A stretch of 64,000 bases of DNA from NCBI GenBank assembly GCA_023398815.1, contig JAEWRW010000036.1, positions 8,645-72,644 on the forward strand, in the 5' to 3' direction. Of this stretch, positions 33,109 through 40,752 are shown in pieces; within the stretch, counting starts at the first letter, position 1; the number at the start of each line of letters is the position of its first letter. The notes beneath the pieces were generated by a model. It had not been told where the DNA came from. It was given only the letters and a program-made list of their open reading frames with translations, and did no database searches. The translations under genes and the position numbers were made by a program. The DNA is from Bacillota bacterium. GTDB lineage: Bacteria; Bacillota; Clostridia; Christensenellales; UMGS416.

Positions 33109-34017
33109 ATGGCCATTGGATACGCCTGTTTGTGCGTGGGGGTGCCCGGCACGGCACTGACACACCTGACCCAGCGCACGGCAACGCCCGAACGCCTGCG
33201 GGAGGCGACCGCCACCAATCTCCGCGCGCTGGGGGCGATGGTGGCCTACAACCGGGAGCAGGGCATTCGGCTCTTTCGCATTTCTTCGGACATCGTGCCG
33301 CTGGTGACCCATCCGACCCACCGCTTCGATTGGGCCACTGCCTTTGCGGGGGAGTTGGCCGCCCTGGGGGAGCGTATCCGGGCGGCTGGCATTCGCGTTT
33401 CCATGCATCCGGGGCAGTACACCGTGCTCAACTCCCCACGGGAGGAGGTTGCCGCCGCCGCGGTGGAGGATCTTCTGTATCACACGGCCTTTCTGGATGC
33501 GTTGGGGGTGGACAGCACCTGCAAGATCATCCTGCACATCGGCGGTGCCTACGGCGACAAGACGACTGCGCTGGAGGCCTTTGCCCGGCGGTATGAATCC
33601 CTGCCGCAACCGATCCTCCGCCGTCTTGTGGTTGAGAACGACGACCGCAGCTACACGGTGGCCGACGCGTTGGCACTGCACCGTCGGGTGGGCGTGCCCG
33701 TCGTCTACGACAATCTGCACGACGCCTGCACCCCCTCGCCGGAGAGTTGCCCGCCCTCGGAATGGATCGCCCGCTGCGCAGCCACCTGGGGCTTGGCGGA
33801 TGGCCGCCCCAAGGTGCATTACTCCCAAAGCCGCCCCGGCCCCAACCCCCGCGCCCATTCGGACGCCATCGAGCTGGAGGCGTTTCTGGATTTTTACCGC
33901 AGGCTTCCGGTGCCCGTGGATGTGATGCTGGAGGTGAAGGACAAGAACCTCTCGGCCGTCCGTTGCCTGCGGGCGGTGGGGGAGATGGAGGCCCGTCCCC
34001 AGTGGGACAAGCAGTGA
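33109..34017 (+). CDS. uvsE: UV DNA damage endonuclease UvsE
   Basis: 302 aa. TIM-barrel UvdE/UvsE that nicks 5' of UV photoproducts. Metal-ligand segments: SMHPGQYTVL (His), ILHIGGAYGDK (His), VVENDDRSYT (Glu), VPVVYDNLHD (Asp/His), KVHYSQ (His) and LEVKDKN (Glu). ATG 33109 follows GGAGG. This gives an alternative to nucleotide excision repair and is common in spore formers. Followed by a hairpin at 34045. Confidence 0.94.
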   Translation: MAIGYACLCVGVPGTALTHLTQRTATPERLREATATNLRALGAMVAYNREQGIRLFRISSDIVPLVTHPTHRFDWATAFAGELAALGERIRAAGIRVSMHPGQYTVLNSPREEVAAAAVEDLLYHTAFLDALGVDSTCKIILHIGGAYGDKTTALEAFARRYESLPQPILRRLVVENDDRSYTVADALALHRRVGVPVVYDNLHDACTPSPESCPPSEWIARCAATWGLADGRPKVHYSQSRPGPNPRAHSDAIELEAFLDFYRRLPVPVDVMLEVKDKNLSAVRCLRAVGEMEARPQWDKQ

Positions 34018-34044
34018 TGCACAATTGGTCTTAGGTATACCAAA

Positions 34045-34360
34045 AGGGAGCGGTTATCCGCTCCCTCAGGCTGTCGACAAAGTCGACAGCCTTTCGCGAC
34101 TGCCGCTGTGGCGACAGCCGCGATTCAAACAGCTTGTTCTCGTTATGGCCAGATCGGTCGCCGCACATGTCGCCGACCGATCACAATTTGAAGCTCTCCT
34201 GCGGGCTTTTAGGATAAGTTGCGCCTTCGGGCGGGGTTTTCTCTTCTGCTCGCGCTGACTCTGTCTTTCCTCTCGTCGAATGAATCGGCGGGAGGTTCCT
34301 CTCCATCTGCTTGTACTGGGGGTTTGTAGACACTCTAAGGGAGCGGTTGCCCGCTCCCTT
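34045..34360. repeat. non-coding block of five hairpins bounded by a repeated stem
   Basis: The same 9-bp stem AGGGAGCGG/CCGCTCCCT occurs at 34045-34066 (loop TTAT) and 34338-34359 (loop TTGC), in direct orientation. Between them are a perfect 10-bp hairpin GGCTGTCGAC/GTCGACAGCC (34069-34091), an imperfect 12-bp stem (34095-34122) and a perfect GATCGGTCG/CGACCGATC (34152-34182). The end stems may terminate uvsE and the minus-strand dehydrogenase. The whole looks like an intergenic repeat element or structured RNA. Open frames in it (77 and 100 codons) have no ribosome binding site and are not called. Confidence 0.6.
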
Positions 34361-34383
34361 TGCCGCACTCTCTTCGCGATGGC

Positions 34384-35316
34384 TCAGCCCTTTTCCAGTA
34401 AATCAATCAGGTTCTGCGCCGAAATCAGCCCCATGTTGTCCACTGCCTCCACCGTGGAGGCGGCGCAGTGGCAGCCGATGACCACGTTGTCCAACTCAAA
34501 CCAACCGTCGTCGGCTGGGGGCTCCTGCTCAAACACATCGAGCCCGGCCCCCCAGATGGCGTTGCGCCGCAGGGCATCGAGCAGCGCGGCCTCGTCTACA
34601 ATGCCGCCCCGGGCGGTGTTCACGAGCACGGCGGTCGGCTTCATTTGGGCGAGCTCGGCCGCGCCGATCATGTGCCGCGTTTCGTCAGTCAGCGGCAGGT
34701 GGAGGCTGACAAAGTCGGCCTGACGCAGGATGTCCTCCACCGTGGCGCGCTCGATGCCCAGCTCCCGGGCAGCAGCCTCGTTCCACACCACATCGTGGGC
34801 CAGCACGCGCATGCCGAACCCGGCGGCCCGCCGCGCCACCCCACGGCCAATGGCGCCCAGGCCGATGAGCCCCAGCGTCTTGCCGTACATGCTCTGGGTG
34901 TTGAACTTCTGCCAGTCCCCCCGGCGGCACTGCCGGTCTATCTGCACAACGCGGCGGGAGACCGCCAGCATCAGCGCCATGGCATAGTCGGCCACCGATT
35001 CGGAGTTGGCCCCGGCAGCCACCGCCACCGGGATCCCGGCTTGCCTGGCATACCCGAGGTCGATGTTGTCGGTGCCAATGCCATACTTGGAGATGGCGCG
35101 CAGGTGGGTGGCATGCCGTAGCACGGCCTCGCCCAGCGGGTCCACGCCAATGACGACCCCGTCGACCTCGGCGATGGCCTCGGCCATCTCGGCCTCGGTG
35201 AGGATGCGTCCGTAGGGGTTGAGGATGAGCTCATAGCCGCGCTCCCGCAGCATCTCCAGCGGGCGGGGGTTGCTTTTGCCAAAGGAGCGCGGGGTCACCA
35301 GGATGCGCACGCTCAT
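34384..35316 (-). CDS. D-2-hydroxyacid dehydrogenase (PGDH-like)
   Basis: 310 aa, NAD-dependent. Rossmann motif GLIGLGAIGRGVA (about residues 145-157), catalytic Arg in VNTARGG, Glu in DVFEQEPP and His in GCHCAAST. It reduces or oxidises a 2-keto/2-hydroxy acid; no ACT domain, so not regulated phosphoglycerate dehydrogenase. It is the last gene of the minus-strand catabolic operon; its start overlaps the cupin gene's stop by 4 bases. The substrate is likely a sugar-acid derivative, inferred from neighbours. Confidence 0.9.
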   Translation of the reverse strand: MSVRILVTPRSFGKSNPRPLEMLRERGYELILNPYGRILTEAEMAEAIAEVDGVVIGVDPLGEAVLRHATHLRAISKYGIGTDNIDLGYARQAGIPVAVAAGANSESVADYAMALMLAVSRRVVQIDRQCRRGDWQKFNTQSMYGKTLGLIGLGAIGRGVARRAAGFGMRVLAHDVVWNEAAARELGIERATVEDILRQADFVSLHLPLTDETRHMIGAAELAQMKPTAVLVNTARGGIVDEAALLDALRRNAIWGAGLDVFEQEPPADDGWFELDNVVIGCHCAASTVEAVDNMGLISAQNLIDLLEKG

Positions 35317-35900
35317 TGGCCCTGCTCCTTCCAGTTGGGGTTGTCCACCAGCGTGGGCTGGCCATCACGGGCCACCACCAGTTTGCGGAACCCTTTGGTT
35401 TCGATGGTGCCGTAGTCGTGGCCGGCGTCGGCGCGGAACACGAAGAACATGACGAGCGGTTCGGTGCCGGTGTTCACGCTGCGGTGGGCGTAGCGCTTTG
35501 GCACATAGCACGCCCCGCCGGGGGTGAAGGTCACCCACTGCACGTCGCCCTCGGGGCTCTCCATCAGCATGCCACCCTGGCCCGAAAGGCAGTAGTACAC
35601 CTCCGCCGTGTCGAGAATGGTGTGGAAGTGCCCCTTGGTCATGAAGTACTCATCGCCGACCAGGCCGGGGTAGAGGATCGTGGTGCCAAAGGCCAGGTCC
35701 CCGGCGGTCTCTGGCAGGCCCAGTTCATAGAATTCGTACACCAATGGGTCGCCGCCCTCCACCGCGCAGGTGAAGGCGGCTTTGTCGTGGTACATGCCGG
35801 CCATCTGCCCCAGCTTCCGGGTCGTGGTGTTGGCGTCCGGCGAGCGGCCGGTCGTCAGGTCAAAGGCCATGCAGAAGGCCTGGGTCAATTCTGGTTTCAT
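35313..35900 (-). CDS. cupin-type glucose-6-phosphate isomerase
   Basis: 195 aa. Archaeal-type GPI cupin: metal ligands in KGHFHTILDTAEVYY (His, His, Glu) and the second-motif His in RYAHRSVN. Such cupins isomerise glucose-6-phosphate/fructose-6-phosphate but related ones act on other sugar phosphates. I chose ATG 35900 because AGGAGG is 6 bases upstream; the GTG at 35915 precedes that site. In this operon it likely isomerises the phosphorylated product of the FGGY kinase. Confidence 0.85.
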   Translation of the reverse strand: MKPELTQAFCMAFDLTTGRSPDANTTTRKLGQMAGMYHDKAAFTCAVEGGDPLVYEFYELGLPETAGDLAFGTTILYPGLVGDEYFMTKGHFHTILDTAEVYYCLSGQGGMLMESPEGDVQWVTFTPGGACYVPKRYAHRSVNTGTEPLVMFFVFRADAGHDYGTIETKGFRKLVVARDGQPTLVDNPNWKEQGQ

Positions 35901-35911
35901 CGTCGTCCTCC

Positions 35912-36859
35912 TCACTTGCCGTTCCGCAGTTCCATGGCCAGTCGCTCCAGCGTGCCAAAGTGCGGGGCAATGTCAATGTGGAACACCTCGGCAATCACCT
36001 GCGTCCAGCCATGGATGAAGTAGATCCAGCCGTCCTCCACTTGTAGGGCGCGGGTTTCCCGCTGCCGTTCGGCCTGGTGCAGGAAGTCGAGCGCCCCGCG
36101 GTAGTTGAGCTCCCAAGCGATGCCGCCCTGCGGGAATACACCGGCGTCGGTGAGGGGGGATCCGGGGCGGTCCTTGCCCAGGCCGGTGGCGTTGACGACC
36201 AACGAATGGGGCTTGAGACCCGCCAGAATGCGGTCGTTCTGGGCGGGTTCGGGCACCAGGTGGTAGTCAAACGGGCAGGCCAGGTCAAGGGCACCCAGGA
36301 TCTGCCGCGCTGAATCCAGCCGCGGCTGGCTGCGGTTGGTGAGCACGATGCGGCTGGGCACGTTGGCCCCGCGGCTGCGGCGCGCCAGGTACGCGCTGAT
36401 GGCCAGCGCGCTGCCCCCGGCACCGAGGATCAGCACCTCACCGCCGTGGGTGGCGAAGTAGTCCGCCGGCAGGAAGGCTTCCATCGCCAGACCGCTGGAG
36501 ATGGGGTCCTTGGCGGCCCCCACGAGTTTCCCGTCCTGCTTGGCGATGGAGGAAATCTCGTTGAACGCCACGGCGTAGGGGTCCAGCTCGTCAAAGAGAT
36601 CCCGCGCGGCGTTCAGCAGGTCGATCTTGTGGGTCGTCACCAGCGCCCCCAGTGAGAGCGGGTCGTCGCGGATGAACTCCACGCAACGGCGGTACTCCTC
36701 CGCCGGGGCGTGGATGCCGATGTCGATGCCCTTGAGCACCGCGTCGGTGAGCCCCATGGCCTGGGCCCAGCGGGGGAAGAGGGTCATGATGGACGACTGG
36801 GTCGTGGTGACCCCAATGAAGTACATCGTTGGTTGGGTGGCACGTTCGGGCAGTTTCAT
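35912..36859 (-). CDS. shikimate-dehydrogenase-like oxidoreductase
   Basis: 315 aa. The N-terminal domain has the catalytic Lys in VTTHKIDLL and Asp in AAKDPISSGLAM, then an NAD(P)-binding GAGGSALAIS (about residue 150) and LTNRSQPRL. It is related to AroE/YdiB but longer and without other aro genes nearby. I think it oxidises a cyclic or sugar-acid substrate rather than shikimate; this rests on the operon context. Starts 21 bases after the phosphotriesterase-like gene. Confidence 0.8.
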   Translation of the reverse strand: MKLPERATQPTMYFIGVTTTQSSIMTLFPRWAQAMGLTDAVLKGIDIGIHAPAEEYRRCVEFIRDDPLSLGALVTTHKIDLLNAARDLFDELDPYAVAFNEISSIAKQDGKLVGAAKDPISSGLAMEAFLPADYFATHGGEVLILGAGGSALAISAYLARRSRGANVPSRIVLTNRSQPRLDSARQILGALDLACPFDYHLVPEPAQNDRILAGLKPHSLVVNATGLGKDRPGSPLTDAGVFPQGGIAWELNYRGALDFLHQAERQRETRALQVEDGWIYFIHGWTQVIAEVFHIDIAPHFGTLERLAMELRNGK

Positions 36860-36880
36860 GGCGTTCCTCCTGGTTGTCAG

Positions 36881-37837
36881 TTACGTTCTGGGTTCAAAGG
36901 AAAAGGCGTGGGCAGGGTTGTCGATCGTCCATTGCCGCAGAAGAGCCTCGCCAAAGCCCTGCCGGCGCAGCAGCGGCAGAAACACTCGCTGCAGGTAATC
37001 GAGCCCCACCGTGCCGCCGTAGGCAATGTGGCGTTCGCGGGTGCCATCCAGCCCCAGCAGCAGTCGGCCCGCGTGGCCGGCTTCAGCCATCGCGGCCAAC
37101 AACCCGGCTTCGTCCTCGTCGCTGTGGTACTTGGGGCGGCCGACGGTGTCATACTCCAGCCACACACCGGTGCGGGCGATGGCGAGGTTCAGGGCCAAGT
37201 CGGTGGTGCGGTCAGCGTGGCAGACGATGATGGAGCAAGCAGGCACACCCATGCCGCGCAGGAAATCCACCAGCGCCACAGCGTGCTGCCCGGCCTCGGT
37301 GTGGCAGAGAAGTGGCGCGCCGGTACGGAGGCTTGCCTCCGCCGCCGCCCGCAGCAACGCGGCCACTCGCCCCTGTGGGCCCTCGGGGCCGATGGCGACC
37401 TTGATGACCCCGGCCCGTGCCGCCAGCCGTGCCGTGGGCAGGGCGTCGTCGCCGTCGCCGTGCATGCCGGTCTCAACCTCCCGGGCGAATAGCTCGGTGA
37501 GATACTCCTCGGGCAGGTAATGAACCCAATGATTGGCGGGGTAGAAGGGCAGGCGGTGAAAGCCGGTGGACGCGATGACCGCCACGCCGCTTTGGCGCGC
37601 TGCCTCCGCCTGCCACGCCGCCATGCGGCCGCAGCCCACCGGCTGGGCATCCACCACCGTGCCACCGCCAGCCGCGCGGTAGCGGTGGAGTTCGGCCAGT
37701 GTGCGGTCGAAATCATCGAGCCGCAGCGCCGGGTTGAGACGCGCCGCCGGCCCGTCTGCCAGGAAGAGGTGATCGTGGCTGTCCACCGGCCCAGCCGTGG
37801 CTGGGTCGCGGTCGCCCAGCACCGTTCGCAGGATCAT
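36881..37837 (-). CDS. phosphotriesterase-family amidohydrolase (possible sugar lactonase)
   Basis: 318 aa. Binuclear-metal ligands: HDH in DSHDHLF (residues 19-25), the bridging Lys in GVIKVAIG, His in LCHTEAG, His in IVCHADR and the Asp in LLGLDGTRE. Many members of this clade hydrolyse (phosphorylated) sugar lactones rather than organophosphates. It is the first gene of the minus-strand operon and faces the GntR gene. ATG 37837 is preceded by ACGAGGTTGCC. Confidence 0.85.
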   Translation of the reverse strand: MILRTVLGDRDPATAGPVDSHDHLFLADGPAARLNPALRLDDFDRTLAELHRYRAAGGGTVVDAQPVGCGRMAAWQAEAARQSGVAVIASTGFHRLPFYPANHWVHYLPEEYLTELFAREVETGMHGDGDDALPTARLAARAGVIKVAIGPEGPQGRVAALLRAAAEASLRTGAPLLCHTEAGQHAVALVDFLRGMGVPACSIIVCHADRTTDLALNLAIARTGVWLEYDTVGRPKYHSDEDEAGLLAAMAEAGHAGRLLLGLDGTRERHIAYGGTVGLDYLQRVFLPLLRRQGFGEALLRQWTIDNPAHAFSFEPRT

Positions 37838-37858
37838 GGCAACCTCGTTATGTCAGTA

Positions 37859-37868
37859 TGTACGGACA
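37859..37868. promoter_or_regulatory. GntR operator, minus-strand operon side
   Basis: TGTACGGACA (within a near-palindromic ATGTACGGACAT) sits at the predicted transcript start of the minus-strand operon, directly downstream of its -10. It shares TGTACG-ACA with the site in front of the GntR gene. Confidence 0.6.
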
Positions 37869-37869
37869 T

Positions 37870-37898
37870 ATGATATCAAGTTTTTGCCGAAAGCACAA
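37870..37898 (-). promoter_or_regulatory. promoter of the sugar-acid operon
   Basis: On the minus strand, TTGTGC (37898-37893), a 17-base spacer and TATCAT (37875-37870). The -35 is inside a small GCACAA/TTGTGC inverted repeat (37893-37907). Confidence 0.55.
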
Positions 37899-37909
37899 CC
37901 TTTGTGCAG

Positions 37910-38329
37910 GAGCATGGGCCACGGTGATGTGCGAAAACCAAAGTGACGGGCAGGAGCAGGCTGTTAGGCCGCTGCCGTCTCCCTGATCGCTTCGATCGGC
38001 CAGCCATTGTCGTTGGGGCGTTGTCACGGTGTACTTTCGCTCCGTTGTGTTGGCATTCTGACCGTGAAAGTATTGCGCAGTGCAGAGCAGATGCGTTGTA
38101 TGCCCCGGACATGCAACGACTGCAGGGTTGGCGGTACCCAGTCTGCCCGGTGCGATTCCCAGGCAAGCGCCCGTATTCGCCCAACCGGGCTGAACCGCCT
38201 ATTCTGGTGTGCCTGGGGCGGACGTACTGTCTCAGTGATGTCGAGCATGGCCAGCCCGGCAGGCACTGCCGTCCATGATAGTCACCGACGACCGGGCGCG
38301 GAGCGTTCCTGGGTGCTCGGCCTTTGCCC
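37910..38329. other. long spacer of the divergent cluster, no gene seen
   Basis: About 420 bases with no frame that has a ribosome binding site or recognisable protein. Composition is GC-balanced and fairly uniform. It contains no strong hairpin or repeat that I can see. Its length is unusual for a divergent promoter region where both operators lie at the ends. Confidence 0.5.
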
Positions 38330-38357
38330 TTGACTTGCGTCCCCGCCGTGGTATGAT
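38330..38357 (+). promoter_or_regulatory. promoter of the gntR-kinase unit
   Basis: TTGACT (38330-38335), a 16-base spacer and TATGAT (38352-38357). The predicted start near 38364 is just in front of the operator. Confidence 0.7.
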
Positions 38358-38367
38358 GGCAGTGCAT

Positions 38368-38377
38368 TGTACGAACA
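38368..38377. promoter_or_regulatory. GntR operator, autoregulatory side
   Basis: TGTACGAACA lies inside the palindrome ATTGT-ACGA-ACAAT (38366-38379, written in parts) covering about +5 to +16 of the gntR transcript. Confidence 0.65.
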
Positions 38378-38396
38378 ATCAACATTGGGGGACACC

Positions 38397-39152
38397 ATGC
38401 TGCAGGACGGTATGCTAGACAAGAACTCGCCGGTGCCGCTTTATTATCAGCTGAAGCGGATGATTCTGGACGCCATCCACAGCGGCAGCCTGCACCCCGG
38501 CGACAGCCTGCCCACCGAAACTGAGCTCAGCGCCCAGTATGCCATCAGCCGCTCCACCGTGCGGCAGGCCATGGCGGAGCTGGTGCACGAAGGGTATCTC
38601 TACCGGCAGAAGAGCAAAGGAACCTACGTCTCCCTGCCCAAGCTCTCTCAGCGGTTTGCCACCTCCATCCAGACCTACCGGGATGAGATGAAGCGCCTGG
38701 GGGTGGAGCCGCGCACCGACGTCATCCGCCTGCGGGTCACCCCCGCCGATGAGGCCGCCGCCCAAAGCCTAGGCCTGCCGGTGGGGGAGAAGCTCATCGA
38801 GTTGGTGCGTCTGCGCTACGCCAATGGCGACCCGCTGGTCGTCGTGAGCACCTGCCTGCCCCATGACCTCTGCGCGTCACTGCTGGAGCATGACTTCACC
38901 CAGGAGTCGCTCTATGAGGTGCTGGCGCGGGAGGAACGCACCCGGGTGGTGCGGGTGCGAAGGGTCATTGAGGCCGACACCGCCACCGCGCGGGACAGTC
39001 GGTATCTGGGCATTGCCACCGGCTTTGCCGTGCAGCAGTTCCGCACCGTGGGGTACAACGCCCAGGATCGCCCGGTGGAATATTCGGTGGCCCGCTACCG
39101 GGGCGACCGCAATCAGTTTGTCGTGGAATCCCATCTGGAAAGGACGGAATGA
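38397..39152 (+). CDS. GntR family (HutC/UTRA) transcriptional regulator
   Basis: 251 aa. Winged helix-turn-helix (about residues 10-78: PLYYQLKRMIL ... LPTETELSAQYAISRSTVRQAM ... QKSKGTYV) followed by a UTRA effector domain (about 95-245, ending in ARYRGDRNQFVVE). UTRA domains bind sugar phosphates or related metabolites, consistent with the neighbouring kinase and isomerase. ATG 38397 follows GGGGG. The kinase follows 4 bases after its stop. Confidence 0.92.
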   Translation: MLQDGMLDKNSPVPLYYQLKRMILDAIHSGSLHPGDSLPTETELSAQYAISRSTVRQAMAELVHEGYLYRQKSKGTYVSLPKLSQRFATSIQTYRDEMKRLGVEPRTDVIRLRVTPADEAAAQSLGLPVGEKLIELVRLRYANGDPLVVVSTCLPHDLCASLLEHDFTQESLYEVLAREERTRVVRVRRVIEADTATARDSRYLGIATGFAVQQFRTVGYNAQDRPVEYSVARYRGDRNQFVVESHLERTE

Positions 39153-39156
39153 AACT

Positions 39157-40677
39157 ATGGCGCTCTTACTGGCTCACGATTTGGGCACCTCCGGCAACAA
39201 AGCCACCCTGTACCGCGAGGACGGTACCCTGGTGGGCAGCCGGCTCTATGAGTACGACACCCACTACTTCAACGGCAACTGGGCCGAGCAGAACGCCGAG
39301 GACTGGTGGCAGGCTGTCTGCCACACCACGCGGGAGCTGATGCAGGGCATCGCCCCCGGTGAGCTGGCCGCCGTGTCCTTCAGCGGGCAGATGATGGGGT
39401 GCCTGTGTGTGGATGGCGATGGCACGCCCCTGCGGCCGGCCATCATCTGGGCCGACCAGCGTGCCGTGCGGCAGATGGACGAGGTGACCGCACGGGTGGG
39501 GGCCGAGCGCATCTACCGCATCACTGGCCACCGGCCCAGCGCGTCCTACAGCCTGGCGAAGCTGCTGTGGGTGAGGGACAACGAGCCCGAGGTGTACGCC
39601 CGCACAGCGCGGATGCTGCACTGCAAGGACTTCATCGTGCACCGTCTGACCGGGCGGTTTGTCACCGATCACTCGGATGCGTCCGGCACCAATCTCTTTG
39701 ACCTCAACGCCCTCCAGTGGTCCCGGCAAATCATTGATGCCGCCGGCATTCGCCCCGATCTGCTGCCCGAGGCTGTGCCCTCCACCACCGTGGTGGGCAA
39801 GGTGACCGCCACTGCCGCGGCCCAGACCGGCCTGCCCGAAGGCCTGCCCGTCGTCATCGGCGGCGGCGATGGCGTCTGCGCGGCGGTGGGGGCGGGGTGC
39901 GTCGCACCGGGGGATGCCTACAACTATGTGGGCTCGTCCTCCTGGATCGCCTATGCCGCCCGCAAGCCGCTCTTTGACGCCGACATGCGCACCTTCAACT
40001 GGGCCCACATGGTGCCGGGGCTCATCACGCCCTGCGGCACCATGCAGGCCGCCGGCGCGTCCTACCAGTGGGCGCGCAATATCCTCTGCGAGGAGGAGCG
40101 CAGCCTGGCCGCCGAGGGGGGCGGAAGCGTCTACGACCGCATGAACGCACTGGCGGCCCAGTCGCCGGTGGGTTCCAATGGACTCATCTACCTGCCGTAT
40201 CTGATGGGCGAGCGCAGCCCCAGATGGAACCCCGATGCCCGCGGGTGCTTCCTGGGTATCAAAATGGAGCATACTAAGGCAGACCTGTTGCGCGCCGTCT
40301 TGGAAGGCGTGACGATGAATCTGGCCGTCATCCTCAACATCTTCCGCGAGAGCGGCGACATCCGGGAGCTGACGGTCATCGGCGGGGGTGCCAAAGGCCT
40401 GCTGTGGCGGCAGATGATGGCAGACGTCTATGGCCTGCCGGTGCGCATGCCGGCCTATTTGGAGGAAGCGACCTCCATGGGCGCTGCCATCGCCGCCGGT
40501 GTGGGCGTGGGCCTCTATGCTGATTTTTCGGTCATTTCGGCTTTCAACCGCACCGTGGACACACTGCAGCCCGACCCGGCCAACCACGCCAAATACCGGA
40601 AGCTCGGTGTCGCGTTTGATGCCAGTTACGAGGCCATGCGCGGCACCTACGGCATGCTGGCAAATCTTACCCTGTAA
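39157..40677 (+). CDS. FGGY-family carbohydrate kinase (xylulokinase-like)
   Basis: 506 aa, typical FGGY length. N-terminal phosphate-1 motif LAHDLGTSGNKATLY, WAEQNAEDWW, IIWADQRA (substrate-binding Asp region) and the C-terminal ATP site VIGGGAKGLLWRQMMADV, with EATSMGAAIAAG. It phosphorylates a pentose, hexose or polyol; the substrate is not identifiable. Likely feeds the cupin isomerase and dehydrogenases of the divergent operon. No sugar transporter is in this cluster. Confidence 0.9.
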   Translation: MALLLAHDLGTSGNKATLYREDGTLVGSRLYEYDTHYFNGNWAEQNAEDWWQAVCHTTRELMQGIAPGELAAVSFSGQMMGCLCVDGDGTPLRPAIIWADQRAVRQMDEVTARVGAERIYRITGHRPSASYSLAKLLWVRDNEPEVYARTARMLHCKDFIVHRLTGRFVTDHSDASGTNLFDLNALQWSRQIIDAAGIRPDLLPEAVPSTTVVGKVTATAAAQTGLPEGLPVVIGGGDGVCAAVGAGCVAPGDAYNYVGSSSWIAYAARKPLFDADMRTFNWAHMVPGLITPCGTMQAAGASYQWARNILCEEERSLAAEGGGSVYDRMNALAAQSPVGSNGLIYLPYLMGERSPRWNPDARGCFLGIKMEHTKADLLRAVLEGVTMNLAVILNIFRESGDIRELTVIGGGAKGLLWRQMMADVYGLPVRMPAYLEEATSMGAAIAAGVGVGLYADFSVISAFNRTVDTLQPDPANHAKYRKLGVAFDASYEAMRGTYGMLANLTL

Positions 40678-40691
40678 GTGGACAGCATGCC

Positions 40692-40720
40692 TTGACAACG
40701 GCGCGGCGATGGGGTAGGAT
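40692..40720 (+). promoter_or_regulatory. sigma-A promoter of the hisC-like gene
   Basis: TTGACA (40692-40697), a 17-base spacer and TAGGAT (40715-40720). Confidence 0.7.
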
Positions 40721-40752
40721 GGAAGCGATTTAACGTGGTAAAGGATGAAAGC

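Noticed and set aside
34066..34368. Basic 100-codon frame in the hairpin block (minus strand)
   Set aside because: No ribosome binding site, crosses all five hairpins, and residue use is random (Arg/Ser/Thr-rich).
37876..38385. Frames in the long spacer before gntR
   Set aside because: No start signals; they overlap the promoters and operators of the divergent cluster.
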